A stretch of DNA of 17,049 nt from Candidatus Omnitrophota bacterium (GCA_028717765.1 JAQUNE010000009.1:1-17049); one strand, 5' to 3'. Counted from the first letter of the stretch, positions 1-7,238 are shown. Notes: generated by a model not told the origin, from the letters alone. Translations and numbers: made by a program.

Positions 1-684
1 AAATATCGCCCTACCGATCCTAAGCATATTAGCGCCTTCTTCTAGCGCAATTTCAAAATCATCTGTCATGCCCATGGATAAAGTTTGTAGCGCTTGCGGT
101 GTTGTGTGTGCGGCGTTAATATTATCTAATAACTCTTTTAGTTGACTAAAATAAGGTCGCGCTTTTTCTGAATTATCAACCAAAGGTGCGATTGTCATTA
201 ATCCTTGAATCTTGATATTTTTTAAAGCGCTAATTTCCTTAATTACCTCTGTTGCTTCCTCTGGCTTAAGGCCGGATTTAGCCTCCTCAGGAGATGTTTT
301 TACTTCGATTAGAATATCCTGGACTTTATTAATCTTCGCTGCCTGCTTATCAATCTCCCGCGCTAAACGCGGGCTGTCTACGGAATGGATCAAATCAAAA
401 ATCTTAACTGCGTCTCTGGCTTTATTAGTCTGCAGATGGCCAATCAGGTGCCATTTTATACGTACCGCGTACGGCGTACCGAGTACAGAGCTATATTTAA
501 TTAATGCTTCCTGAACCTTATTTTCGCCAATATCGGTTATGCCCGCGTCGACAACTTCTTTTATCTGCTCAAGCGTGCGATTCTTACTCACTGCAACCAG
601 AGCTATCAAGGCAGGATCACGCTTGATTTTGGCACAAATCAGCGCGATTTTTTCTTTAATTAGGGAAATATTGTTTTTGATCAT
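1..684 (-). CDS. yggS: YggS/PROSC-family PLP homeostasis protein (3' end cut by window)
   Basis: YggS-family proteins bind pyridoxal 5'-phosphate on an alanine-racemase-like TIM barrel and buffer PLP in the cytoplasm; they have no established racemase activity. I translated this gene by hand from ATG at 684 to the window edge: 228 residues without a stop, so probably only a few C-terminal residues are missing. Visible motifs are AVSKNR with the PLP lysine at K34, GENKVQEAL (53-61), WHLIGHLQTNK (78-88), and near the end SMGMTDDFEIALEEGA followed by MLRIGRAIF. No clear Shine-Dalgarno precedes the ATG. It lies 36 nt after the small peptide gene; yggS commonly follows ftsZ or sits beside division genes, so its position is ordinary except that ftsZ is absent. 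A heptamer tandem array encodes about residues 66-75, just before the WHLIGHLQ motif. Confidence 0.95.
   Translation of the reverse strand, partial: MIKNNISLIKEKIALICAKIKRDPALIALVAVSKNRTLEQIKEVVDAGITDIGENKVQEALIKYSSVLGTPYAVRIKWHLIGHLQTNKARDAVKIFDLIHSVDSPRLAREIDKQAAKINKVQDILIEVKTSPEEAKSGLKPEEATEVIKEISALKNIKIQGLMTIAPLVDNSEKARPYFSQLKELLDNINAAHTTPQALQTLSMGMTDDFEIALEEGANMLRIGRAIF
461..488. repeat. Heptamer tandem array inside yggS (4 units)
   Basis: Plus-strand positions 461-467, 468-474, 475-481 and 482-488 are four consecutive 7-bp units of consensus CGTACCG, with 0, 1, 0 and 2 mismatches. The array is in the yggS frame and encodes about residues 66-75, including GTPYAVR, a variable stretch just before the conserved WHLIGHLQ motif. 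The GTAC core makes the array partly self-complementary. Confidence 0.8.
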
Positions 685-707
685 TATCGTATAAAAACAA
701 TATTATT

Positions 708-720
708 ACAACCGAGTTGT
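708..720 (-). terminator. Weak hairpin after the small peptide gene
   Basis: Directly after the TGA of the small peptide gene the minus strand reads ACAAC-TCG-GTTGT, a perfect 5-bp stem with a 3-nt loop. A short AT stretch follows, then TTGTTTTT about 10 nt downstream. The stem is short and the T-run is not adjacent, so this is at best a weak or partial terminator, and it lies only 24 nt before the yggS start codon. Confidence 0.25.
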
Positions 721-909
721 TCACGAATTAAACACCCCGCTACACCAGGTACCACAAGACGAAGGAGTGAATCTCGACAAACAACTCGTATTATAAGCCA
801 ATGCCCCTGGTACTCCAACATATTTACAAGGTGCAAGCACATTAGAACCTTCTGTTTCTCTAAATAAAATCTTAAGACCTGGACGTAACCATTTTTTCTT
901 TTTTTTCAT
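721..909 (-). CDS. Small Lys-rich N-terminus, four-Cys peptide, possible RiPP-type precursor; unknown function
   Basis: A 62-residue ORF in the position where ftsZ is expected, 28 nt after ftsA. ATG at 909 is chosen because it follows GGAAGGGGG with a 7-nt spacer, one of the strongest ribosome binding sites in the window; in-frame ATG at 927 and TTG at 930 lack such a site. The N-terminus is MKKKKKWLRPGLKILF, then a short acidic stretch (RETEG), then NVLAPCKY. The C-terminal half is Gly/Ser/Thr-rich with Cys at 28, 43, 52 and 56. There is no hydrophobic span for a signal peptide or membrane helix. From memory, a W-x-x-P-x-L head followed by VL-x-x-CK recalls small uncharacterised bacterial peptides with leader/core architecture; this could not be verified. 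No maturation enzyme is encoded in the window. It does not resemble any part of FtsZ. That it is translated is supported by the RBS and intact frame; its function is unknown. Confidence 0.6.
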   Translation of the reverse strand: MKKKKKWLRPGLKILFRETEGSNVLAPCKYVGVPGALAYNTSCLSRFTPSSCGTWCSGVFNS

Positions 910-937
910 TAACTTTCCCCCTTCCATCAAAAAATAG

Positions 938-2194
938 CTAAAAATACTCCTGGTAAACTTCCCTTACCCGGGTAATCGCTTTTTTTATAGGATTTTGCGC
1001 GGGGTCTTTTAAATGCACGAATTGCGGCTGCTCATCATCATGTAAGGCATGGCAAATCATTCCCAAAGCTGTTAAATAAGCTAAATATTTGTGCCCGGAA
1101 AGAAATTCTTCTTTATTAATAAAAACATTCAGGTCCGGTTGATTGACCTTGCCTAATTTTACCGGGACCCCCAGGCTTCCTTCGAGCATCTCGAGAAAAC
1201 CTTCCAAGAGGACTGCTCGCCCGCAAACTACAAAATTATCTATTTCATTTAATGCTGCATGTTTTTCTACTACCTCTTTAATCTTTTCGCAAATAGCCTT
1301 TGTCTGGGTAGTAGCTGTTTGCGCAGCTAACCTTTGCTTGATCGGTTTATAAACCTTATCTTTTTTTACCAAAATTTCCTTTTCTTGCGGCAACTGTTCG
1401 TAATCTCCGACGCTGGCATAGGACCTTTTTACATCTTCTGCCAAATCAAAAGAAATACCAAGTTCGCGCGAGATTGCCTGCGTAATCGTATCGCCGCCCA
1501 TGCGCAGGACCTCAATTGTCCTTACCATCCCGTCTTTATAAATAATAATCTCCGTATTATCGCTTCCGATATCACAAAGCACATTTAAGCCATTTTTAAA
1601 ATCCTTGTTAAATACGGCGTAAGCCGTAGAGATCCCGGATAAAAATAAATCTTTTAACTCATATCCAGCCTGATTAATTACCCGGCTAAAACTTTGTATT
1701 GAAGAAACTTTCGCACAAACCAGGTATAGATCCACCTCTAACTTATGGCTGTAAAGTCCGAGCGGATTGCCAATATTACTTTTAGAATCGATAGAATAGC
1801 CGTAGGGGATCTGATGGATAATCTCTTCATCAAGGCTTGAGCCAAGGACCCTGGCTTGTTCATTTACTTTCTGCAGGTCAGAGACCGTAATTACCTTATT
1901 GCCTCTTTCAGCTAACGGGATGATCGCATGCGCATGCTTGGTCAACACATCCTGGCCGGAAACATTCATATAAAGCGTTTTGATCTTAACCTCGGATTTA
2001 ACTCTAAGATTTTTCAAAAGGCGGTTAATACATCCGATTAATTCTATCGAATCGACTATCGAGCCCTCTTTAACTCCTTTAGAAATTTCTGTCTCGAAAA
2101 AGATATCCGTGAGGCGCCCTTTTTTTATCCTGGCGATTGCCGCAACCAGCTTGCTTGAACCGATATCCAGTGCACAAATATAGTTATTTAGCAT
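938..2194 (-). CDS. ftsA: Cell division protein FtsA
   Basis: FtsA is the actin-like ATPase that tethers FtsZ filaments to the inner membrane and recruits the late divisome. The 418 residues match the usual family length. Visible are the phosphate-1 motif DIGSSKL (10-16), the SHS2/1C insertion (about 85-160, including YLVCAKVS), the phosphate-2 motif CDIGSDNTEI (207-216), and a C-terminal Lys/Arg-rich amphipathic helix (about 401-418) fitting the membrane-targeting sequence. The adenosine-motif region reads VVCGRAVLLEG (322-332), where many FtsA proteins have a GG pair. ATG at 2194 overlaps the ftsQ end by 11 nt, and there is no strong Shine-Dalgarno, suggesting translational coupling. FtsA's partner FtsZ is not encoded next to it here. 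Confidence 0.96.
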   Translation of the reverse strand: MLNNYICALDIGSSKLVAAIARIKKGRLTDIFFETEISKGVKEGSIVDSIELIGCINRLLKNLRVKSEVKIKTLYMNVSGQDVLTKHAHAIIPLAERGNKVITVSDLQKVNEQARVLGSSLDEEIIHQIPYGYSIDSKSNIGNPLGLYSHKLEVDLYLVCAKVSSIQSFSRVINQAGYELKDLFLSGISTAYAVFNKDFKNGLNVLCDIGSDNTEIIIYKDGMVRTIEVLRMGGDTITQAISRELGISFDLAEDVKRSYASVGDYEQLPQEKEILVKKDKVYKPIKQRLAAQTATTQTKAICEKIKEVVEKHAALNEIDNFVVCGRAVLLEGFLEMLEGSLGVPVKLGKVNQPDLNVFINKEEFLSGHKYLAYLTALGMICHALHDDEQPQFVHLKDPAQNPIKKAITRVREVYQEYF

Positions 2195-2984
2195 CGCGGT
2201 ATTTTATTACAGGCTCCTTAAACCTTAAATCAATATAATTGATTTGTGTGTTTTTTTCCTTCATCTGAACCAATAAACTTTCCAAAATATCTATCCTGTC
2301 CTTAAGATAGTCAGTGCCGATTTTCACTTCAAAACTAGATGCCTCTTTTGTTATCGGCGTGATCGTTGATTTAGCCAAAATAAAAAATGTTTCTGCCGGG
2401 TGGGTTAGGTTGATGGTCTGTAGTTTGTATCCCCTTAAGGCATGGCTTTTGTTAATCTCTTTAATTATATCCAAAGCGAAGTTTAATTCCCTGATATTAT
2501 AGGCCCTGCCTGTCTTGGGGCCAAAAATTTTTGTTTCCAATCCAACAATCACCGGCAGTTGTACCGGGTCAAAATCCTGCGGCAGGTCAAATAACACCCC
2601 TTCATCATCCACGCAATAATATCTGTATAATTTTACTATTCCCAGGGGCTGACGTTTAAAAAATTCAACTGATAAAGCATCCGGCAGAACCCTGATCAGC
2701 CTGATTGATTTAAATGTTGGGTAGAATTCTTTTAAATTTCTCGACGCCTGATCCAGATCCAAATCAAAGATGTTACGGCCCTTTAAATAAGAAAGGTCAA
2801 TTGAGCCATTGCCCTTAATGATCACCTGCCTGATCTTAAAACAATCCAGATTTTTTATTGCCTTACCTAAAGATAAACAACCTAAAACCAATAAACCAAG
2901 AACAATGATTACGACAACTACGTTAAGCGAAAATCCGCGCTTCTTATTCTTTGGCCGCGGTAGATCAAGCTTATATCTTGTCAT
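2184..2984 (-). CDS. ftsQ: Cell division protein FtsQ (POTRA domain)
   Basis: FtsQ is a bitopic divisome protein that bridges early and late components with FtsL and FtsB. From ATG at 2984 the protein has 266 residues: a basic cytoplasmic tail (KLDLPRPKNKKRG), one membrane span (about 22-43, VVVVIIVLGLLVLGCLSLG), a POTRA domain starting near FKIRQVIIKG and running through the IRLIRVLPDALSVEFFKR stretch, then the FtsQ beta domain. A TTG at 2990 is in frame, but ATG at 2984 is preferred because AGG lies 7 nt upstream. The start overlaps ddl by 14 nt. Family assignment rests on architecture and position between ddl and ftsA, since FtsQ sequences diverge strongly. Confidence 0.9.
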   Translation of the reverse strand: MTRYKLDLPRPKNKKRGFSLNVVVVIIVLGLLVLGCLSLGKAIKNLDCFKIRQVIIKGNGSIDLSYLKGRNIFDLDLDQASRNLKEFYPTFKSIRLIRVLPDALSVEFFKRQPLGIVKLYRYYCVDDEGVLFDLPQDFDPVQLPVIVGLETKIFGPKTGRAYNIRELNFALDIIKEINKSHALRGYKLQTINLTHPAETFFILAKSTITPITKEASSFEVKIGTDYLKDRIDILESLLVQMKEKNTQINYIDLRFKEPVIKYRDAK

Positions 2985-3942
2985 GCGCAAGCCTAATTAA
3001 TTCTAAACATAGTTGCCCGAATTCTATTCCTGCAACCTTTGCTGCTTTTGGATATAGGCTGGTCCGGGTAAATCCCGGAATAGTATTGGCCTCTAAAATA
3101 AAGGGCACGTTTTCTTGGTTAAGGATGATATCGATGCGGGAATAGGCATAACAGCCCAAAAGATGGTGCACCTTCAAAGCAGCAGCCTCTATTTTGCTGG
3201 CGATCTCCTGCGACAATTGTGCTGGAACGATATATTCTGTCAAACCAGCGCTATATTTGGCTTCATAATCAAAAAAACGTTTTTTCGGAACGATCTCAAT
3301 TGCCGGGAGTGCGCGATTATCTAAAATACCTACAGTCAGCTCTCTTCCCTTAATATATTCTTCGATGAGCACCTTATCGTCAAATTCAAAAGCCAATTTG
3401 ATCGCATTCGCCAGATCATTTTTTGTATCCACGATTGACAAACCAATACTAGAACCCTGCATTGCCGGTTTAACCACCAGAGGAAAAATGAGCTCGCTGT
3501 TAATAATTGAATCTTTTTGATAGGATTTTTTTTCCATGGTTTGGAAACGTGGCACAGATAATCCGTAAACCTCCAGGATCTTACGCGAGGAAATCTTATC
3601 CATTGCCAGCCTACTGGCAAATTTCCCCGAGCCTGTATAAGGAATACCCAATTCTTCTAAAATCGCCTGCATCTGGCCATCCTCTCCGAACCTGCCGTGC
3701 AGGGTTAAAAATGCACAATCTATGCCGCGCGATGTAATTAAATTAATATTCTCCTGGGAATTGTCTGTCTGAATATCAATATCAACCACATCAAGATTAA
3801 GCGCTTTTAAGCTTTCCAATACCGCTTTTCCTGATTTAAGCGAAATCTCCCTCTCTGCAGAAGGCCCTCCCATTAAAACGCCGATCTTGCCAAATCCGTT
3901 TTGCGTTTTTCGTTTTGCGTTTTGCGTTTTGTTTATTTCCAT
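2971..3942 (-). CDS. ddl: D-alanine--D-alanine ligase
   Basis: Ddl joins two D-alanines using ATP, supplying the dipeptide that MurF adds to the muropeptide. The protein has 323 residues, an ATP-grasp enzyme with IGVLMGGPSAEREISLKSG (20-38), LHGRFGEDG (81-89), VVKPAMQGSSIGLS (156-169), the LIEEYIKGRELTVG loop (192-205), the FFDYEAKYS omega-loop region (223-231), and metal-binding ILEANTIPGFTRTS (282-295). The start ATG at 3942 overlaps the murB stop region by 10 nt. Most Ddl proteins begin just before the IGVLMGG motif; here about 15-18 extra residues precede it, encoded almost entirely by a 7-bp tandem array, and no alternative start lies between array and motif. The extension is therefore probably translated. 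Confidence 0.96.
   Translation of the reverse strand: MEINKTQNAKRKTQNGFGKIGVLMGGPSAEREISLKSGKAVLESLKALNLDVVDIDIQTDNSQENINLITSRGIDCAFLTLHGRFGEDGQMQAILEELGIPYTGSGKFASRLAMDKISSRKILEVYGLSVPRFQTMEKKSYQKDSIINSELIFPLVVKPAMQGSSIGLSIVDTKNDLANAIKLAFEFDDKVLIEEYIKGRELTVGILDNRALPAIEIVPKKRFFDYEAKYSAGLTEYIVPAQLSQEIASKIEAAALKVHHLLGCYAYSRIDIILNQENVPFILEANTIPGFTRTSLYPKAAKVAGIEFGQLCLELIRLAHDKI
3899..3933. repeat. Heptamer tandem array at the ddl start / murB end (5 units)
   Basis: Five consecutive 7-bp units of plus-strand consensus TTTTGCG (CGCAAAA on the coding strand) occupy 3899-3905, 3906-3912, 3913-3919, 3920-3926 and 3927-3933; mismatches are 0, 1, 0, 0 and 2. The array encodes Ddl residues 4-15 (NKTQNAKRKTQN) and begins exactly at the murB stop codon. 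Confidence 0.85.
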
Positions 3943-4817
3943 ATTCTTACTTCTGGCTGTAAATCTATATTACATTTCTTTTTTACTTCTTTTTTAATTA
4001 AGCCCATTAACTTCAAAACATCTGCGGCTTTTGCGCCGTCCTGATTCAAAATAAAGTTCCCGTGCTTTAAAGAAACTACTGCCCCGCCGGATTTTCTCCC
4101 CTTTAAACCACAGGAATCAATCAATTTACCCGCGGAATTTCCCTCCGGGTTCTTAAAAACGCAACCACAGGAAGGCCGGGAAAAATCCTGTACCTGCATC
4201 TTGCGTTGCTGATAATCTTTTATCCTCTGCGCGATGAGTTCCCGGCTTTCTTTTACCAATTTAAATTTCGCGCTTAAAATGATATATTTTTCCAGACAGC
4301 TCTTGCGGTATGAAAAACTTAAATCATCCTTTGAGAGAACTACTCTTCTTCCATTATAATCCAAGAGGTCAACTTTTTCAACTAATTCTCCTATAGAGTG
4401 CCCCCAAGCTCCTGCGTTCATGATTAATGCCCCGCCCACTGTCCCGGGAATACCGGTCAAAAATTCTACCCCTGCTAAGCTGTGGTCTCTGGCAAAAACA
4501 AGTAAGCTGCCTAAAAATGCCCCTGAGCCGGATTCAATATAATTATCTTTTACGCTGATTTTTCGGAAGTAAGAAGAATTTAAATGGATTACCGCCCCCT
4601 CTACCCCCTTATCACTGGCTAAAATATTACTCCCTGCCCCAATCATAAAAACAGGTATTTTATTCTTTTTTAAAGAAGAAACTAATGATTTTAAATCCGT
4701 GATATTTTTCGGTTCGAAAAATAATTTTGCCGGACCGCCAATGCGATAATTCGTGTGGAGCTTTAGCGGCTGCGCGAATTTAACTTTTCCCTTTAAGAGC
4801 TTCTGCCAATTCGTCAT
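3933..4817 (-). CDS. murB: UDP-N-acetylenolpyruvoylglucosamine reductase
   Basis: MurB uses NADPH and FAD to reduce UDP-GlcNAc-enolpyruvate to UDP-MurNAc. From ATG at 4817 it has 294 residues. FAD-domain motifs are YRIGGPAKLFFEP (24-36), GAGSNILASDKG (60-71) and GIPGTVGGALIMNAGAWG (122-139). The C-terminal domain has SYRKS (169-173), SCGCVFKNPEG (216-226), AGKLIDSCGLKG and the closing PEVRIW with the conserved Glu. The absence of the extra type I loop suggests a type II enzyme. The proton-donor position, Ser in many MurB proteins, is Cys219 here. An in-frame GTG at 4841 would add eight residues, but neither start has a close Shine-Dalgarno and the ATG gives a more normal N-terminus. It overlaps murC by 38 nt. 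Confidence 0.95.
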   Translation of the reverse strand: MTNWQKLLKGKVKFAQPLKLHTNYRIGGPAKLFFEPKNITDLKSLVSSLKKNKIPVFMIGAGSNILASDKGVEGAVIHLNSSYFRKISVKDNYIESGSGAFLGSLLVFARDHSLAGVEFLTGIPGTVGGALIMNAGAWGHSIGELVEKVDLLDYNGRRVVLSKDDLSFSYRKSCLEKYIILSAKFKLVKESRELIAQRIKDYQQRKMQVQDFSRPSCGCVFKNPEGNSAGKLIDSCGLKGRKSGGAVVSLKHGNFILNQDGAKAADVLKLMGLIKKEVKKKCNIDLQPEVRIWK

Positions 4818-6141
4818 TGATCTTTGTAATATCCCCGGCACCTAAAGTAATCACCAGGTCGCCTGGCTTAATCTTCTCTAAAATATAGCGCACAATCTCT
4901 TCTTTTTTTAAGTAGTCTACCTGCTTTTGCGGAGAATGATCCTTGATTTTACGGTAGAGAAACGTATTGTCCACGCCCGCTAAGACCGGCTCTCCTGCAG
5001 AATATATATCTGTGAGTACTAATTTATCCACTAAATCGAAACTCCCGGCAAAATCATCGGCTAAATTTAGCGTCCGGCTGTAACGATGCGGCTGAAAAAT
5101 AGCAATCAAGCGGCTGTATTTTAAATTCTGCACCGCAGAAAGTGTAGCCTTAATTTCCGTAGGATGATGCGCGTAATCATCGATCAAAAGGTATTTTTCA
5201 TCCTTAAACTTTATTTCCAGCCTGCGTTTAGCGCCCTGGTAACCTGCAAGTATTTTTTTGGTAATCTCCAAATTGATCTTTAATTCCAAACTTAAAGCAA
5301 TTACTGAAAGGGCATTGGAAATATTGTGCCTACCTCCTAAAGCAAGATAAAAATGGCCAATGGGCTTATCTCTAAAGATCACGTCAAATTCCGAACTCAG
5401 GTCTTTTGTGGTGATGTTTTTCGGATAGATATCCGCATCTTGATTCAATCCGAAAAACAGGTATCTGTTTTTGTAATCTTTGAGAATAGTTTTTAAATTC
5501 GTGTCATCTGCGCAACAAAAAACACAGCCATCTGCTTGTGTTTGGTGCAAAAAATCACGATAGGCTAAAAGCGCATTCTCAAAATTCTTGTAATAATCCA
5601 GGTGTTCCCGGTCAATATTGGTAACAATCGAATATTTTGGATGATAATAAAGAAAGGAACCGTCGGATTCATCGGCTTCGGCTACGAAGAATTTTCCGCT
5701 ACCCAGACAGGCATTAGAATTAATATTCTTTACGATACCACCTACTGCTACCGTAGGAGAAAGGCCCGCCTCTAATAAAAGATAGGCAACCAAAGAAGTA
5801 GTCGTAGTCTTTCCATGGCTTCCGGTAACCGCGATTACCAGCTTATCTTTCATTAATTCGGCAAGCGCCTGGGCCCTTTTAATAATTGAGATCCCGCGGG
5901 TTTTTGCCTCAATGATCTCCGGATTATTTTCCTTGACCGCGGAAGAATAAATTACCAGATCAGCACCTTGGATATTCTGCGCAGCATGCCCGATAAAGAT
6001 CGCAGCACCCATTTTTTTTAAATCCTGTGTTGCCTTGCTTTCTTTTATATCCGAACCGCTCACAGTCTGCCTGCAAGACAAAAGCAGTTGCGCAATTGCG
6101 CTCATTCCGATACCGCCAATACCGACTAAATGATAATGCAT
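4780..6141 (-). CDS. murC: UDP-N-acetylmuramate--L-alanine ligase
   Basis: MurC adds the first amino acid, L-alanine, to UDP-MurNAc in an ATP-dependent step. From ATG at 6141 the protein has 453 residues, typical for the family. The N-terminal UDP-binding Rossmann motif is HLVGIGGIGMSAIAQ (4-18); the P-loop is TGSHGKTTTTS (106-116) with the MurC-type His; EADESDGSF lies at 155-163; GGRHN at 269-273; and the C-terminal-domain signature DDYAHHPTEI at 321-330, followed by FQPHRYSRT. The TTG at 6153 would overlap murG, while the ATG lies 5 nt after the murG stop and places the glycine-rich motif at the usual distance from the start. No clear Shine-Dalgarno is present, so coupling to murG translation is likely. 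Confidence 0.96.
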   Translation of the reverse strand: MHYHLVGIGGIGMSAIAQLLLSCRQTVSGSDIKESKATQDLKKMGAAIFIGHAAQNIQGADLVIYSSAVKENNPEIIEAKTRGISIIKRAQALAELMKDKLVIAVTGSHGKTTTTSLVAYLLLEAGLSPTVAVGGIVKNINSNACLGSGKFFVAEADESDGSFLYYHPKYSIVTNIDREHLDYYKNFENALLAYRDFLHQTQADGCVFCCADDTNLKTILKDYKNRYLFFGLNQDADIYPKNITTKDLSSEFDVIFRDKPIGHFYLALGGRHNISNALSVIALSLELKINLEITKKILAGYQGAKRRLEIKFKDEKYLLIDDYAHHPTEIKATLSAVQNLKYSRLIAIFQPHRYSRTLNLADDFAGSFDLVDKLVLTDIYSAGEPVLAGVDNTFLYRKIKDHSPQKQVDYLKKEEIVRYILEKIKPGDLVITLGAGDITKINDELAEALKGKS

Positions 6142-6146
6142 ATTTT

Positions 6147-7238
6147 TTAACAACTAGTTAAAGAGATCACTTCTTTGGCCAATAAATCATTGGAACGATC
6201 CATAGAAAAACTACTAAATCCTGCACGCATTTTTTCTAATTCTTTATCATTATACAACAATGCCTCTAAGTTAATTTTTAGCTCATCCGTATCCAGCTGC
6301 GCATCATCAATTACCAATGCCGCGCCATTTTTTTTCAGGACTTGCGCATTCTTGGCCTGATGTTTATACGCATATGGATAAGGGACAATTATCGCCGGAA
6401 TTTTAAAAAAAGCTATTTCTGAAATGCTGGTTGCGCCTGCGCGGGAAATAATTAGGTCTGCCGCGCTATAAGCATATTGCATCTCTTTTAAAAAAATAAA
6501 AACTTTTGCATCAATACCAAGTTTCATATACTCTTCTCTTAAAAAATTAAAATCACTCTCCCCTGCGAGATGAACCACCTGAAGATTGTTTCTTACGCTG
6601 ATCGCGGATAAAGCCTTTACCAAGGCTAAATTTATCCTATGGCTAGACTGGCTTCCCCCCATTATAAGAATTGTGAATTTGCTACGGTTTAAGCCAAAAA
6701 AATCCCGTGCCTTGCCTTTTTCAACCTGAAAAATCTCTTTTCTCAGAGGATTCCCCGTGAAAACTATTTTTTTTTGGTTTACCTTTAAAAATTTTCTTGT
6801 TTCCTGAAAAGAAATCGCGATTCTGTCTACCAGATGTGCCAAGAATCTATTTGCCCTCCCGGGAAAAACATTCTGCTCATGGATCAAGGTAGTGATGCGT
6901 AAAAACCAAGCCAAGCTAACACATGGCAAGCTCGCTAAACTGCCAAACCCAACTACAATATCAGGATCAAACTTCAGTAGTAAACCCATACTCTTAAAGG
7001 TTGCCCGAAAAAAATTTAATCCAGCAGAAAGATTTTTCAGATTTAACCTGGGGCTAATTGAAGAAATCCCCAGATAAGACACTTTAACTCCCAATTCATC
7101 TGTATTAAGGTTAATATTTTTCTTTGGTAAAACTAAAAGTACTTCTAATTCATTAACCTTCTCTTTTAAAGCAGCTAAAAAACCTAAAGCAGGAAAAATA
7201 TGGCCGCCGCTAGAACCTGTAGTAACTAAAACTTTCAT
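6147..7238 (-). CDS. murG: MurG, lipid I GlcNAc transferase (lipid II synthase)
   Basis: MurG is a GT-B glycosyltransferase at the inner face of the membrane that transfers GlcNAc from UDP-GlcNAc to lipid I, giving lipid II. Its 363 residues show the glycine-rich loop TGSSGGHIFPA (7-17, usually TGGGTGGH), GFGSLASLP (97-105), HEQNVFPGRANRFLA (120-134), the second-domain loop MGGSQSSHRIN (193-203), SRAGATSISEI with Glu274, and the UDP-sugar loop PYPYAYKHQAKNA (286-298). ATG at 7238 is preceded by GGAGA at good spacing. It overlaps the ftsW stop by 4 nt (ATGA), a typical coupling arrangement. Confidence 0.97.
   Translation of the reverse strand: MKVLVTTGSSGGHIFPALGFLAALKEKVNELEVLLVLPKKNINLNTDELGVKVSYLGISSISPRLNLKNLSAGLNFFRATFKSMGLLLKFDPDIVVGFGSLASLPCVSLAWFLRITTLIHEQNVFPGRANRFLAHLVDRIAISFQETRKFLKVNQKKIVFTGNPLRKEIFQVEKGKARDFFGLNRSKFTILIMGGSQSSHRINLALVKALSAISVRNNLQVVHLAGESDFNFLREEYMKLGIDAKVFIFLKEMQYAYSAADLIISRAGATSISEIAFFKIPAIIVPYPYAYKHQAKNAQVLKKNGAALVIDDAQLDTDELKINLEALLYNDKELEKMRAGFSSFSMDRSNDLLAKEVISLTSC

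Noticed and set aside
212..514. Plus-strand 100-residue open frame
   Set aside because: It is antisense to yggS, whose minus-strand translation shows all family motifs; the plus-strand product has no recognisable features.
721..909. Small ORF considered as a degraded remnant of ftsZ
   Set aside because: None of its residues resemble FtsZ N-terminal, GTP-binding or C-terminal peptide motifs, and it has its own strong RBS and an intact frame.
1926..1937. 12-bp perfect palindrome GCATGCGCATGC
   Set aside because: It is inside ftsA and is explained by codons for His-Ala-His-Ala; no other copy or binding-site context is seen.
3336..3620. Minus-strand 94-residue open frame inside ddl, and a 78-residue one inside ftsI (14054-14290)
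   Set aside because: Both are out-of-frame shadows of the real genes on the same strand and have no supporting motifs.
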